DNA of 64,000 nucleotides from Cellulophaga fucicola (GTDB lineage: Bacteria; Bacteroidota; Bacteroidia; Flavobacteriales; Flavobacteriaceae), in assembly GCF_900119145.1 (NCBI RefSeq), contig NZ_FPIY01000002.1:503579-567578 (forward strand), in the 5' to 3' direction. A program made the position numbers and the translations under genes. The notes beneath the pieces were generated by a model, which saw nothing but the letters and a program-made list of their open reading frames with translations, was not told the DNA's origin and searched no databases. This document shows, one piece after another, positions 54,869-63,389 of the stretch; within the stretch, counting starts at the first letter, position 1; every line of letters begins with the position of its first letter.

Positions 54869-55609
54869 ATGTTTAGACACCAAGGAAAAAACAGAACATT
54901 AAAACATAATTTACAAATTGCTACGGTATTATCATTTGTTGCCGGTATTGTAAATGTTACTGGTTTTTTATCTTTTAAACAATTAACCACCAATGTTACA
55001 GGGCATTTTGCATTATTTATGTACGATGTTACTAATTTTAAATTCTGGAAAGGAACCATATACTTTCTCTATATATTCTCTTTTCTGCTAGGTTCTTTTT
55101 TATCTAGTTTTTTAATTGAAAAGTACAGAGAAAACAAAAAACTAAATGTTTTTGTATTACCCACGGTATTAGAATCGGTAATTTTAATAGCCATTGCTAT
55201 GCTTGGCAATTTTACCTCTATAAAGTATCCAGATTTAATTGCCTGCTTACTACTTTTGTCTATGGGACTACAGAATTCTTATGTAACAAAAATTTCTAAT
55301 GCAGTCGTTAGAACAACACACTTAACAGGGCTTTTTACCGATTTAGGAATTGAAATTTCTCAACTATTTTTTCCAAAAGTCCACACTCAAAGAGACAAAC
55401 TAAAATCGACTATTAAACTTAGAATTTATATTATACTATTCTTTTTTACTGGCGGATTAGTCGGAGGTCTACTCTACTCTAAAATAGATTTAAAACTAAA
55501 CACCTTAATTGTTGCCGCTGTACTCTTATTAGTAAGTCTATTTTATGATGATTTTAGATACAAAGTGATAAAGACAAAAAGGAAATACAATCAAAGAAAA
55601 AATAAATAA
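54869..55609 (+). CDS. DUF1275 (YoaK) family membrane protein
   Basis: A 246-residue protein with about six hydrophobic helices and the family segments VAGIVNVTGFL near 24-34, LTTNVTGHFA near 39-48 and GLQNSYVTKISNAVVRTTHLTGLFTDL near 132-158. Family members are of unknown function. A 15-bp dyad (54838-54852) precedes the gene. The 61-residue gene downstream follows by 11 bp and may be co-transcribed. Confidence 0.85.
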   Translation: MFRHQGKNRTLKHNLQIATVLSFVAGIVNVTGFLSFKQLTTNVTGHFALFMYDVTNFKFWKGTIYFLYIFSFLLGSFLSSFLIEKYRENKKLNVFVLPTVLESVILIAIAMLGNFTSIKYPDLIACLLLLSMGLQNSYVTKISNAVVRTTHLTGLFTDLGIEISQLFFPKVHTQRDKLKSTIKLRIYIILFFFTGGLVGGLLYSKIDLKLNTLIVAAVLLLVSLFYDDFRYKVIKTKRKYNQRKNK

Positions 55610-55620
55610 AAGTAGCTATT

Positions 55621-55806
55621 ATGAGAAAGACAATTTTAATTATTGGAGGTATACTTGCCTTAGCAAATGTTGCATACAGTTTTTTTAGAGATACAGAAAC
55701 AGTGTTCTTTTTTGGAAAAGATGTAAATATTTGGCTGTATAGACTAATATGGCTATTTATGGCTGTTCTTATACTAAATGCTTATAGAAAAGAAGTAAAA
55801 AAATAA
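55621..55806 (+). CDS. Hypothetical 61-residue membrane protein
   Basis: Two hydrophobic helices (about 4-18 and 36-52) joined by a short charged segment with aromatic FFFGKD, and a Lys-rich tail. The small gene starts 11 bp after the DUF1275 gene and is in the same direction, so it is probably real and co-transcribed. I do not recognise the family. Confidence 0.6.
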   Translation: MRKTILIIGGILALANVAYSFFRDTETVFFFGKDVNIWLYRLIWLFMAVLILNAYRKEVKK

Positions 55807-55954
55807 CACATCTTATGTACACATTTAACGATTTCAAATTTATCTTTAACTAGCTACTATTTTACTACGATAATAAACCTACCTGCTACAAATAAACATT
55901 GAAGCTTTACAATCTTTATTGTATTTTATAATTTGTGCTTATAATTAAAGTAAG

Positions 55955-56875
55955 ATGCGCAATAATTCAAAAAATACAACCGTAACAAGCAGATTCAATT
56001 TGCTGTACGTATTCTTGTTGTTTTTTTTAGTTGCTGTATTGTTTTTTCTTTATATCCTTTTAGTTACCAAAGAAGAGATTATACTATTTTTAATTGCTTT
56101 TATGGCTTTTGTATTGTACGGATTTTATATAATAGCAAAGAGCCTAGTTTTTTTTAGAGCTAATTCTAAAAATATTAGAGTAGGCCCATTTAAAACATAT
56201 AACTACAATGATGTACTTAATCTAGATCTTTACAGTTCTGTACCTTCTAAATTTATGTTCTTTACTATTTATGAAAAAGGACTAACCATACACTTAAAAA
56301 ACAACAAAAAAATACATCTAAAAGAAACATACTACTCCAACTTTTGGAAGATACGTTTGTTCCTTGATAATAAACTTGGTAAAAAACAAGTACAAGAAAG
56401 CAAACCAATAGAGAACAGCAGAATTAATATTACCAACAAAACTACACCCATACCATTTTATATTTTTGGCATTAGAATACTAATGGCAACGGCAGTAATA
56501 ACTACTCTTATACTACTAATAGACCTATGTACCACCAACTATTTAGACCCAGGTTATTTTTTGTTTAGTATAGGTACATTTTTTTTTACGCTTCTTTTCA
56601 CTTTTAATATGGGATATATAGAAAGTTCTAAAGATTATATTGTAATTAAAAAATTAATTAATCCGTTTATCAAAACTGTAATACCAATAGAAGATATAAC
56701 ATATGCCTCTAAAGAAATTATAAGAGGCGGAAGAAGCAGAACTACACTAATAATTATACATACTATCTACCACAAAGACTTTAAAATACCTATAGATTTT
56801 ATAAGCCTTAAAAGAGAAAAAAATATAATTAAACAGCTTAAAAAACTAGACATTCCCTACAACGATTACTCCTAA
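55955..56875 (+). CDS. Hypothetical membrane protein with two TM-pair plus PH-like-domain units
   Basis: A 306-residue protein built as two similar halves: a pair of hydrophobic helices (about 14-65) followed by a soluble beta-rich segment (NIRVGPFKTYNYNDVLNLDL onward), then a second helix pair (about 166-222) followed by another such segment (IVIKKLINPFIKTVIPIEDI onward). This resembles bacterial PH-domain membrane proteins. No family was recognised with certainty. It starts an all-plus-strand run of uncharacterised genes. Confidence 0.65.
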   Translation: MRNNSKNTTVTSRFNLLYVFLLFFLVAVLFFLYILLVTKEEIILFLIAFMAFVLYGFYIIAKSLVFFRANSKNIRVGPFKTYNYNDVLNLDLYSSVPSKFMFFTIYEKGLTIHLKNNKKIHLKETYYSNFWKIRLFLDNKLGKKQVQESKPIENSRINITNKTTPIPFYIFGIRILMATAVITTLILLIDLCTTNYLDPGYFLFSIGTFFFTLLFTFNMGYIESSKDYIVIKKLINPFIKTVIPIEDITYASKEIIRGGRSRTTLIIIHTIYHKDFKIPIDFISLKREKNIIKQLKKLDIPYNDYS

Positions 56876-56886
56876 CAACATATAGA

Positions 56887-57285
56887 ATGAAAACAATAAA
56901 CATTAATTTAAAGTCAAAAATTAACCAGCCCATTACTCTTTTTTTAGACAATAAAGAACTGGGTATACTTACAAATAAAATGGAAGTAGAATTAACAGAG
57001 AACTCTAAAACCATTTATGTCAAATATGGAGATAAAAAAAGCAATGTTTTTCCAATAAAAATTCTAGGAAAAAATGATTTCAATATTGAAGTTATTAAAA
57101 CATCAGATATGATTAGCTCATCAATGTGGCACGTACTACGCATTCTATTTTTTCTGTTTTTAACATCGTTCTGTATACACAAGGCAATAGGTATTGGTTA
57201 TTATGTTTTTAGTCTTGGCTTAATTGGCATAACCGTTATGTTTGCCTTAAAGTGGAAAAACATAATTATTAGAAAAGCGAGCTAA
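56887..57285 (+). CDS. Hypothetical protein with beta-rich N-terminus and C-terminal membrane helices
   Basis: A 132-residue protein: residues about 1-75 are beta-rich and soluble in character (LFLDNKELGILTNKMEVEL, a PEGA-like pattern), followed by two hydrophobic helices (about 84-102 and 106-122) and a basic tail. It lies 11 bp after the preceding gene and 16 bp before the next. Function is unknown. Confidence 0.6.
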   Translation: MKTININLKSKINQPITLFLDNKELGILTNKMEVELTENSKTIYVKYGDKKSNVFPIKILGKNDFNIEVIKTSDMISSSMWHVLRILFFLFLTSFCIHKAIGIGYYVFSLGLIGITVMFALKWKNIIIRKAS

Positions 57286-57301
57286 CAATAAAACAAAAGC
57301 A

Positions 57302-58030
57302 ATGAAGCAACTTAAAATATTATTTTTTGCATTTGTAATATGCAATAGTACATTAGCACAAGAAGATTATAATTATTCTGATGAGCTGCTTACGTCTACT
57401 TTTAAAGCCTACCATCAAGTAGATTTTGAAATGTCTTATAGTATGATTCCTTTTGTAAAAAAGCGTTTTTTAGAACACCTTAAAGACTCTACAAGTTTTA
57501 CAAATCCTTACGATAGCTTATCTAAACACATAAGCATACAATATTCTCTAGACAGTATTGTAAAAACATACACTTGGGAAGAAAGAGATACTGGATGCTG
57601 CCACACTTCTGTTATATATGCGCAATATAAAACCAATGACGAGTCTATTAAATACATAGACTTAAAAGATGTAGATGATGGCGGACAAAGTATTTTTATA
57701 GTTGGCGTACACAATATAGAAATTAACAACAAACCGCACTACTTAATATTAGGCTGGGGAACCTGTTGCGGTGGTCAACATTACAGCACAGCAAAAGTAT
57801 ATGAAATTGTAAACGGAGAATTACAAAAAAGCGATACTGCCTTTTTTGAGCAAGATGATATTTTTACTGGAGCAAATCGCGGACAAGAAATTAAAATAAA
57901 GTACGATACAGACAAAAAATTATTGTCTTATTTTAGTTACCCAGAAGATGAAGAAACTGGTTTTTACAAAAGCGAACAAACGCTTACCCAATGGAAACTA
58001 ACCAAACAAGGATTTAAAAAAGAAAAATAA
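57302..58030 (+). CDS. Hypothetical secreted protein with two Cys-Cys motifs
   Basis: A 242-residue protein with a signal peptide (about 1-20, ending TLAQ) that is secreted or periplasmic. Two vicinal cysteine pairs stand out: TGCCHT at 97-102 and GTCCGGQH at 153-160, each with a nearby histidine, suggesting disulfides or metal binding. No known family was recognised. The GTG start of the DUF5071 gene follows after 2 bp, so the pair is tightly linked. Confidence 0.65.
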   Translation: MKQLKILFFAFVICNSTLAQEDYNYSDELLTSTFKAYHQVDFEMSYSMIPFVKKRFLEHLKDSTSFTNPYDSLSKHISIQYSLDSIVKTYTWEERDTGCCHTSVIYAQYKTNDESIKYIDLKDVDDGGQSIFIVGVHNIEINNKPHYLILGWGTCCGGQHYSTAKVYEIVNGELQKSDTAFFEQDDIFTGANRGQEIKIKYDTDKKLLSYFSYPEDEETGFYKSEQTLTQWKLTKQGFKKEK

Positions 58031-58032
58031 TA

Positions 58033-58410
58033 GTGCAACCACAAGCACCAAAACATAAAGGAGACACAGAAGCCGTAACGCTTTTAAAAAATTACAGCTA
58101 TAAAGAAATTAAGCCAATAGTACCAGAACTATTAACCTGGTTACAAGATTTAAACTGGCCAGTTGCAGGCCCAATGGCATTGTATTTACAAACTATTGCT
58201 GTACATATTACAGACGATATTATTACCGTTTTAAAAGGCAAAGACGAAGTCTGGAAATACTGGCTTGTTTTAGTTTTTGGCACAAATGCAACAACACCAA
58301 TTGCACCAAAATTACTAACAGAATTTAAACGTATTGCCACACAGCCAACACCAGAAGAGGTTGCAGAAGAAATACAGGACTTAGCCCTAGAAATAATTAA
58401 AGGCACGTAA
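58033..58410 (+). CDS. DUF5071 domain protein
   Basis: A 125-residue soluble protein with the DUF5071 core LLTWLQDLNWPVAGPMALYL near 36-55 and VWKYWLVLVFG near 76-86. Translation starts at GTG (58033-58035), since no ATG precedes the domain. The family is of unknown function. Short proteins of this kind often occur among polymorphic toxin immunity genes, but no toxin is seen here. Confidence 0.75.
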   Translation: MQPQAPKHKGDTEAVTLLKNYSYKEIKPIVPELLTWLQDLNWPVAGPMALYLQTIAVHITDDIITVLKGKDEVWKYWLVLVFGTNATTPIAPKLLTEFKRIATQPTPEEVAEEIQDLALEIIKGT

Positions 58411-58420
58411 AAACTATAGT

Positions 58421-59110
58421 ATGAAAACAAAACTGATTCTCTTTATTCTTTACATAGTTGCCATACAATTGCAAGCACAAAACAACACCTACCATTATTA
58501 TAGCGGTAGTACAAGTGACGGTTTTTCGCAAGACGTACAACTAACATTAAATGCAGACCAAAGTTTTAGCTATAAATTTACAGACGACCAAGTTTGCTAC
58601 GAGACTATTACACTTTCGTATGGCAACTACACCCAAAAAGGAGACAGTATATACTTACGCCCATCTAACCAAATAAAACCAAAAGTTAGCTTTAAAAAAG
58701 AGTCCCTAAAAAAAGGGATCCTAACAGTGTTTTTTAACAGAGCTAATGAAAAGACTTTCTTTAAAGAAGACGAATATTTTTACGATTCTGGAGAACAAGA
58801 ATTTACAGCAGGCAGACAACTCTTTTTTTACGATGCAAAAAATAACAAAATAGAGGTAGATTACAATTATGGCGGCATACTAGAAATACCTAAGCGTTTG
58901 GGTGTTGTAAGAATAGAAATGTACATACCAAACACCAACCACAAAGACAACTACCTAGAAATAAACATACCACAAAACACAGAACAAGTAGTTATAGACA
59001 GACTATCTAGATATGCAATTATAGATTTTGCTAGGTATAGTTTTGCATTGCATAAAAACACCCTAAAAATGAAATATCCTTGGGGAGAATATAAGTTGAA
59101 AAAAGAATAG
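58421..59110 (+). CDS. Hypothetical secreted protein
   Basis: A 229-residue protein with a signal peptide (about 1-19, ending LQAQ) and a beta-rich body (YHYYSGSTSDGFSQDVQLTL near 24-43). No conserved cysteine pattern or catalytic motif is visible. It lies 10 bp after the DUF5071 gene and is followed by a 310-bp gap, so it probably ends the transcript begun upstream. No family recognised. Confidence 0.6.
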   Translation: MKTKLILFILYIVAIQLQAQNNTYHYYSGSTSDGFSQDVQLTLNADQSFSYKFTDDQVCYETITLSYGNYTQKGDSIYLRPSNQIKPKVSFKKESLKKGILTVFFNRANEKTFFKEDEYFYDSGEQEFTAGRQLFFYDAKNNKIEVDYNYGGILEIPKRLGVVRIEMYIPNTNHKDNYLEINIPQNTEQVVIDRLSRYAIIDFARYSFALHKNTLKMKYPWGEYKLKKE

Positions 59111-59420
59111 AAAATAACTTTTTAAGCATCTTGTTTTACACTAAAAAAGCAAACTATACTTTTTAAGTAACCAACTACACATAAAAACCTACCAATTACA
59201 GAATTCCGTAATAAAGTAACTGCAATAGTTTATACATTGTGGGGTAATTGTAAAGTCTAACCAACTAATCAATACCTTTTCACTAATTGAAAAAATAAAA
59301 TTTACTCAATTTATGATTGAAAATTTTCTATCAAAAGCACAGAGTTAAATATTTCAGTTCATAAAAAGGCAATTAATATCTATTAGAATATTCTAACCAA
59401 AAGTTAAAACCAAACAAACT
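59111..59420. other. Gene-free stretch before the SUFU gene cluster
   Basis: 310 bp without a convincing coding region. Near its right end is a perfect 14-bp palindrome, TTAGAATATTCTAA (59383-59396), 24 bp before the next start codon, which could be an operator. No recognised promoter box, RNA or terminator was found in the rest. Confidence 0.5.
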
Positions 59421-59879
59421 ATGGGATATAAAATTTACGGCATACCATTAAAAAAATTATGCGATGAAAAAAGAAATGGGTCTATGCAATCTATTATTTC
59501 TGATTTAGATATAGATTGCTCCAAAGAAATAGACTGTAGGTACCCAACAGTTGAAGATCTTAAAAATTCTATTATTGCTGCCGACTTAGACATTGTTCTA
59601 GAACTTAATATAAATTTTAATGAGGAAGATGGTTGGTGTTGCACTATAGAAGAAGATAACGGCTCTTACACTATTATAAGCGCAGACAAAATTAAATCTA
59701 AGACCGAACCAATTACTGAAATGTTAAGTTTTTATAAGAGCAATTGGGAAACAATAACTAAGGTTCTTTTTGAACTAGAAAAAATAATTGGACCAATACT
59801 ATTCTATTCGGATACAGGTTTAATGACTATGATTAACAAAGAAAAAACTCCTGAACAGGTTTTAAAAGAAATGGTATAA
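59421..59879 (+). CDS. Hypothetical protein
   Basis: A 152-residue, acidic, soluble-looking protein (for example EEDGWCCTIEEDNG near 69-82) with no signal peptide or membrane helix. I do not recognise the family. It precedes the SUFU-domain gene by 39 bp in the same direction and may be co-transcribed. Confidence 0.55.
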   Translation: MGYKIYGIPLKKLCDEKRNGSMQSIISDLDIDCSKEIDCRYPTVEDLKNSIIAADLDIVLELNINFNEEDGWCCTIEEDNGSYTIISADKIKSKTEPITEMLSFYKSNWETITKVLFELEKIIGPILFYSDTGLMTMINKEKTPEQVLKEMV

Positions 59880-59918
59880 AATCTAGTATCTTTAGTACCT
59901 ACATCAGAAATAAAAACA

Positions 59919-60566
59919 ATGACCTTAGAAGAATACAAAAAGAAATATACAGAAGAAGATTCCGTTGGCTGGGATTGTATAGACACCGTAGTCGAAAAAA
60001 TATATCCAGAGCAAAATCCGCAGCATTTTGCCCCTCAGTTGCCTTTTGCTTTAGGAGGTACAGAACCAATAGATGGCATTAGTGTTTACACTAGTAACGA
60101 ACAAGAAACTCATTTTCATTACATTTCTTATGGGTTTTCGGAACTCTATTACAGTGAAGAATCGGTTAGCGAAGAATACAGCAACCTTGGTTTTGAGCTT
60201 ACTTTTAGGCTTAAAAAATACAGTGATGAAGATAATATTAACTGGGCGTGTAATTTAATTCAGAATTTAGGAAAGTACGTTTTTAGTAAAGAAAAATGGT
60301 TCGAGGAATACCACTTAATACCTGCAAACGGTCCAATTAGAGCAGCTTACAATACAGATATTATAGCTTTAGCTTTTGTTATAGACAAAGAACTGGGTGT
60401 AATAAACACACCACACGGCGAGGTTCAGTTTTTACAAATGGTAGGTTTAACCACCAAAGAGTACCAAGAACTTAAAGAAAACCCTAGTACAAATAAAACA
60501 AAAGGTCTTTTAGACAAATTAAAAGAAAGCAACCCATTGTTAATTACAGATTTGGAACGTAAGTAA
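59919..60566 (+). CDS. Suppressor-of-fused (SUFU) domain protein
   Basis: A 215-residue soluble protein with the bacterial SUFU domain (about 5-190): DGISVYTSNEQETHFHYISYGFSELY near 49-74, ELTFRLKKY near 93-101 and the C-terminal TPHGEVQFLQMVGLTTKEYQEL near 166-187. In bacteria this domain is best known as an immunity protein in polymorphic toxin systems. No cognate toxin is seen in the window. A near-promoter box, TATCTTTA, lies about 30 bp upstream. Confidence 0.85.
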   Translation: MTLEEYKKKYTEEDSVGWDCIDTVVEKIYPEQNPQHFAPQLPFALGGTEPIDGISVYTSNEQETHFHYISYGFSELYYSEESVSEEYSNLGFELTFRLKKYSDEDNINWACNLIQNLGKYVFSKEKWFEEYHLIPANGPIRAAYNTDIIALAFVIDKELGVINTPHGEVQFLQMVGLTTKEYQELKENPSTNKTKGLLDKLKESNPLLITDLERK

Positions 60567-60665
60567 AAATACCTCCTAAAAAATATTTGTCTATTTTAGC
60601 CTTAACCAATAGTTGTTGCTGTTACAAAACAAGCACACAACCTATCTACCTAAAATTTTAAAACA

Positions 60666-61148
60666 ATGCATATTTCTAAGGCTTTACTACTACTTTTTGT
60701 ACTTGTAGGTTACACCAGCTGTTATGCACAAGACAATGAAATTACTACTACAGAAAAACGAGATAGAATTAATGGCATTTACGAGGTTGTAAATTACATA
60801 GAGAAAAAACAAAGCTATACAGAGTTTACAAAAACACTTCAGCTGAAAAAAGAGCCTGCTATACTTTTAACAAACCTAAAAAAGTTAAAGGTTGGCTTAT
60901 CTTCAATTAACCACAGATATGTAATACATATGGTCTTTAACAAGGCAAATACAATTGCTTTTAAAGAGTTAACTTATAAGAATATTAAAAAACCATTAGC
61001 CATAGTCGTAGATGGTAAAATTATTATTGCACCCATTGTAAATAGTCCTATTGAGCAAGGTAAGCTAGAGATAACAGGCAATTTTTCTTTAGAGGAAGCC
61101 AATACTATTGTAGACAACATTAAAAAAGAAGGAGCGTTACAACACTAA
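60666..61148 (+). CDS. Secreted stand-alone SecD-like (SecDF P1-head) domain protein
   Basis: A 160-residue protein with an N-terminal signal sequence (about 1-21; a cysteine in the run SCYAQ could also be a lipobox variant). The C-terminal half (about 95-160) resembles the head subdomain of SecD: LAIVVDGKIIIAPIVNSPIEQGKL then LEITGNFSLEEANTIVDNIKKEGAL. SecD's membrane helices are absent. Function is unknown, and no other Sec gene is near. Confidence 0.65.
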   Translation: MHISKALLLLFVLVGYTSCYAQDNEITTTEKRDRINGIYEVVNYIEKKQSYTEFTKTLQLKKEPAILLTNLKKLKVGLSSINHRYVIHMVFNKANTIAFKELTYKNIKKPLAIVVDGKIIIAPIVNSPIEQGKLEITGNFSLEEANTIVDNIKKEGALQH

Positions 61149-61251
61149 TAGACTATTTTTATAGCTAGAGTTCCTCATTCTATATCTGTTTTAAAAATTA
61201 ACACCACCCATTATAGAGTCCGCTTTTCTTTTATGTATTTTAGTTCTATCA

Positions 61252-62076
61252 ATGAAAAACCAGAACCAACACATAGAAAATAATTACCACAGAGAAGGCT
61301 TGTACCAGGAAATTCTTCAAAAACTAACTGAGCAACATTTAGATTTAAACACAATAACAAGAGCAAACTTAGCTGGCGTAGATGAGTTTCACGTGCGTGG
61401 CGCTGCAGTATCTAAAGAATTAGCCACAAGTATAAACCTAAACAACCAAACAGTTTTAGATGTAGGTTGTGGCTTAGGTGGCCCATGCCGTATGTTGGCA
61501 GATGTTCACAATTGCAAAACTACAGGCATAGACCTTAGTAAAGAATATATTAGAACCGCTACACTATTATCTAAATTAGTAGGTCTAGATAACAAAACAA
61601 CTTTTATACAAGGAGACGCTACCGAATTACCTTTTAAAGATAATTCGTTTTCGGTAGTTTGGACGCAACACGTACAAATGAATATTCCGAACAAAGAAAA
61701 ATTATACTCAGAAATAAATAGAGTTCTAAAACCAGGCGGACACTTTTTGTATTACGATATTTTTAAAAAAAATATAGAACCAATTAGTTACCCAATGCCG
61801 TGGGCTAGTACTGAAGATCTTAGCTTTCTTTTTACTAAAAATACAATGCAGCAAATTTTAAAGAACCTTGGACTAACAGAATTGCAGCAAACCAACCAAA
61901 CACAAAACGGAATTTCTTTTTTTGAAACCCTTCTACCAAAAATAAAAGAATTTGGCGCACCTAAAATTAGCTTGCAAATGTTAATGGGCACTAGTACCAT
62001 TTCTAAGCTAACAAACCTATTACAACATTTACAAGACAATAAATTAGAACTAATTAGTGGTGTATACAAAAAGTAA
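61252..62076 (+). CDS. SAM-dependent methyltransferase (class I)
   Basis: A 274-residue class I methyltransferase with motif I VLDVGCGLGGPCRML near 65-79, acidic motif TTGIDLSKEYI near 87-97, and the following QGDATELPF and WTQHVQMNIPNKEKLYSEINRVLKPGG segments, near the small-molecule methyltransferase type (UbiE/glycine-sarcosine-like). The substrate cannot be told. It is followed at 4 bp by the retropepsin-like gene, so the two may be co-transcribed. Confidence 0.88.
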   Translation: MKNQNQHIENNYHREGLYQEILQKLTEQHLDLNTITRANLAGVDEFHVRGAAVSKELATSINLNNQTVLDVGCGLGGPCRMLADVHNCKTTGIDLSKEYIRTATLLSKLVGLDNKTTFIQGDATELPFKDNSFSVVWTQHVQMNIPNKEKLYSEINRVLKPGGHFLYYDIFKKNIEPISYPMPWASTEDLSFLFTKNTMQQILKNLGLTELQQTNQTQNGISFFETLLPKIKEFGAPKISLQMLMGTSTISKLTNLLQHLQDNKLELISGVYKK

Positions 62077-62080
62077 GTTT

Positions 62081-62986
62081 ATGACAATTAAAAACTATTT
62101 ATTTTTAGTAATTGCCTTATGCATAACATACGCTAGTATTGGACAGAACAGAGATAACGTTATTGGCAGTTTTCCTTTTACAATAACACCACAAAACAAT
62201 ATTGCGGTAAAAGCTATTCTAAATCAAAAAGACACTATAAATCTAATGCTACATACTGCAGCAGAGTCATTAACTTTAATAGAAAAAAGCACCGCAAGCA
62301 TATCTAGTATAAACTGGAACAAAGAAGAAACTGTAGAAAGCTGGGGAGGAAAAAGCACTGCCAGATATAGTAAAAATAATACGCTACAAATAGGAAACTT
62401 TAAATGGAAAAACCTACCCATTTGGGAAAACAAAAACTCTGGACCAGGAACAGATGGTAAATTTGGACCAAACTTATTTAAAAATCAGGTTATAGAAATT
62501 AGTGTTACAAAAGGTCTAATTACAATTTATAATGAGCTTCCTAAAAAACGAAAAGGATATAAAAAAATTCCGTTAAGCTACAGAGATGGGTTTATGTTTA
62601 TAAACGGCACAAGTACCATAGCATCTAAAAAATATAAAAATGAATTTTTAATACACTCCGGTTATGCTGGTTTTATTTTATATGATGATGCTTTTGCGAA
62701 CAAAAACAAACTAGACACACAATTAAAAATAACAGACACCAAAGAATTAAAAGATTCTTATGGTAACATACTAAAAACGCAAAAAGCAAACTTACCTTTG
62801 TTTGCCATAGGCAAGGTTAATTTTATAAATGTCCCCGTTGGCTTTTTTAAAGGTTCTATTGCCAGACAAAATGTTAGTGTTATTGGCACAGATGTTTTAA
62901 AGCGTTTTGACTTTTTTATTGATAAAAACAGAACATTTATATACCTTAAACCAAATGCTAATTTTAATGCAACCTATAATAACTAA
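62081..62986 (+). CDS. Retropepsin-like two-lobed protein with both catalytic Asp positions replaced by His
   Basis: A 301-residue protein with a signal peptide (about 1-21, ending ASIGQ). Both lobes of a pepsin/retropepsin-like fold are recognisable: LMLHTAAESLTL near 56-67 with its hydrophobic-Gly strand DGKFGPNLFKNQVIEI, and FLIHSGYAGFIL near 189-200 with VIGTDVLKRFDFFI. Where proteases have DTG/DSG, this reads HTA (58-60) and HSG (192-194), so it is probably not a proteolytic enzyme. The start is ATG 62081; a GTG at 62057 lies upstream in frame. It precedes the HTH gene by 16 bp. Confidence 0.75.
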   Translation: MTIKNYLFLVIALCITYASIGQNRDNVIGSFPFTITPQNNIAVKAILNQKDTINLMLHTAAESLTLIEKSTASISSINWNKEETVESWGGKSTARYSKNNTLQIGNFKWKNLPIWENKNSGPGTDGKFGPNLFKNQVIEISVTKGLITIYNELPKKRKGYKKIPLSYRDGFMFINGTSTIASKKYKNEFLIHSGYAGFILYDDAFANKNKLDTQLKITDTKELKDSYGNILKTQKANLPLFAIGKVNFINVPVGFFKGSIARQNVSVIGTDVLKRFDFFIDKNRTFIYLKPNANFNATYNN

Positions 62987-63002
62987 CCAAATACACTAAA
63001 AA

Positions 63003-63320
63003 ATGGACATTATAGAAAAACTCTCTAAACTTATAGATAAGCATTATATTACACAACATACGATCTCATTTTATGAAAAAGAGTTAGGTTTAAAACCAAA
63101 ATATTTAAGCAAGCTCGCTAAAAAGAATAACACATTGCCGCCTTGCCAACTGTTACTAGAAAAGCAAATATGGCACGGTAAAACATTATTAAAAAACACA
63201 GATAAAACGGTCAAAGAAATTGCAAGTGAAATGAATTTTGAAGATCATTTTTACTTTAGCAAAGTATTTAAACGCAAAACAGGACAAACACCTACGGAAT
63301 ATAGAAGTTCTGTAAAGTGA
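63003..63320 (+). CDS. Minimal AraC-type HTH DNA-binding protein
   Basis: A 105-residue protein that is little more than an AraC-family two-HTH domain: first HTH near 20-45 (LGLKPKYLSKLAKK), and the second HTH with VKEIASEMNFEDHFYFSKVFKRKTGQTPTEYR near 70-101. No ligand-binding domain is present, so it may be controlled by its expression or by a partner. The carboxymuconolactone-decarboxylase gene is 69 bp downstream, behind its own promoter. Confidence 0.85.
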   Translation: MDIIEKLSKLIDKHYITQHTISFYEKELGLKPKYLSKLAKKNNTLPPCQLLLEKQIWHGKTLLKNTDKTVKEIASEMNFEDHFYFSKVFKRKTGQTPTEYRSSVK

Positions 63321-63354
63321 ACCTTTGTCCATTGCTATGCGTAATATTCGTTAA

Positions 63355-63362
63355 TACCTTTG
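63355..63362 (+). promoter_or_regulatory. Predicted promoter -7 box of the CMD-family gene
   Basis: TACCTTTG, an exact TAnnTTTG match, 27 bp before the ATG of the CMD-family gene. A TTG lies about 20 bp further upstream (63332-63334), at the expected -33 place. It sits within the gap after the HTH gene, a natural target for that regulator. Confidence 0.55.
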
Positions 63363-63389
63363 TTCTTCTTTAATTTAAAATAAAGTATA

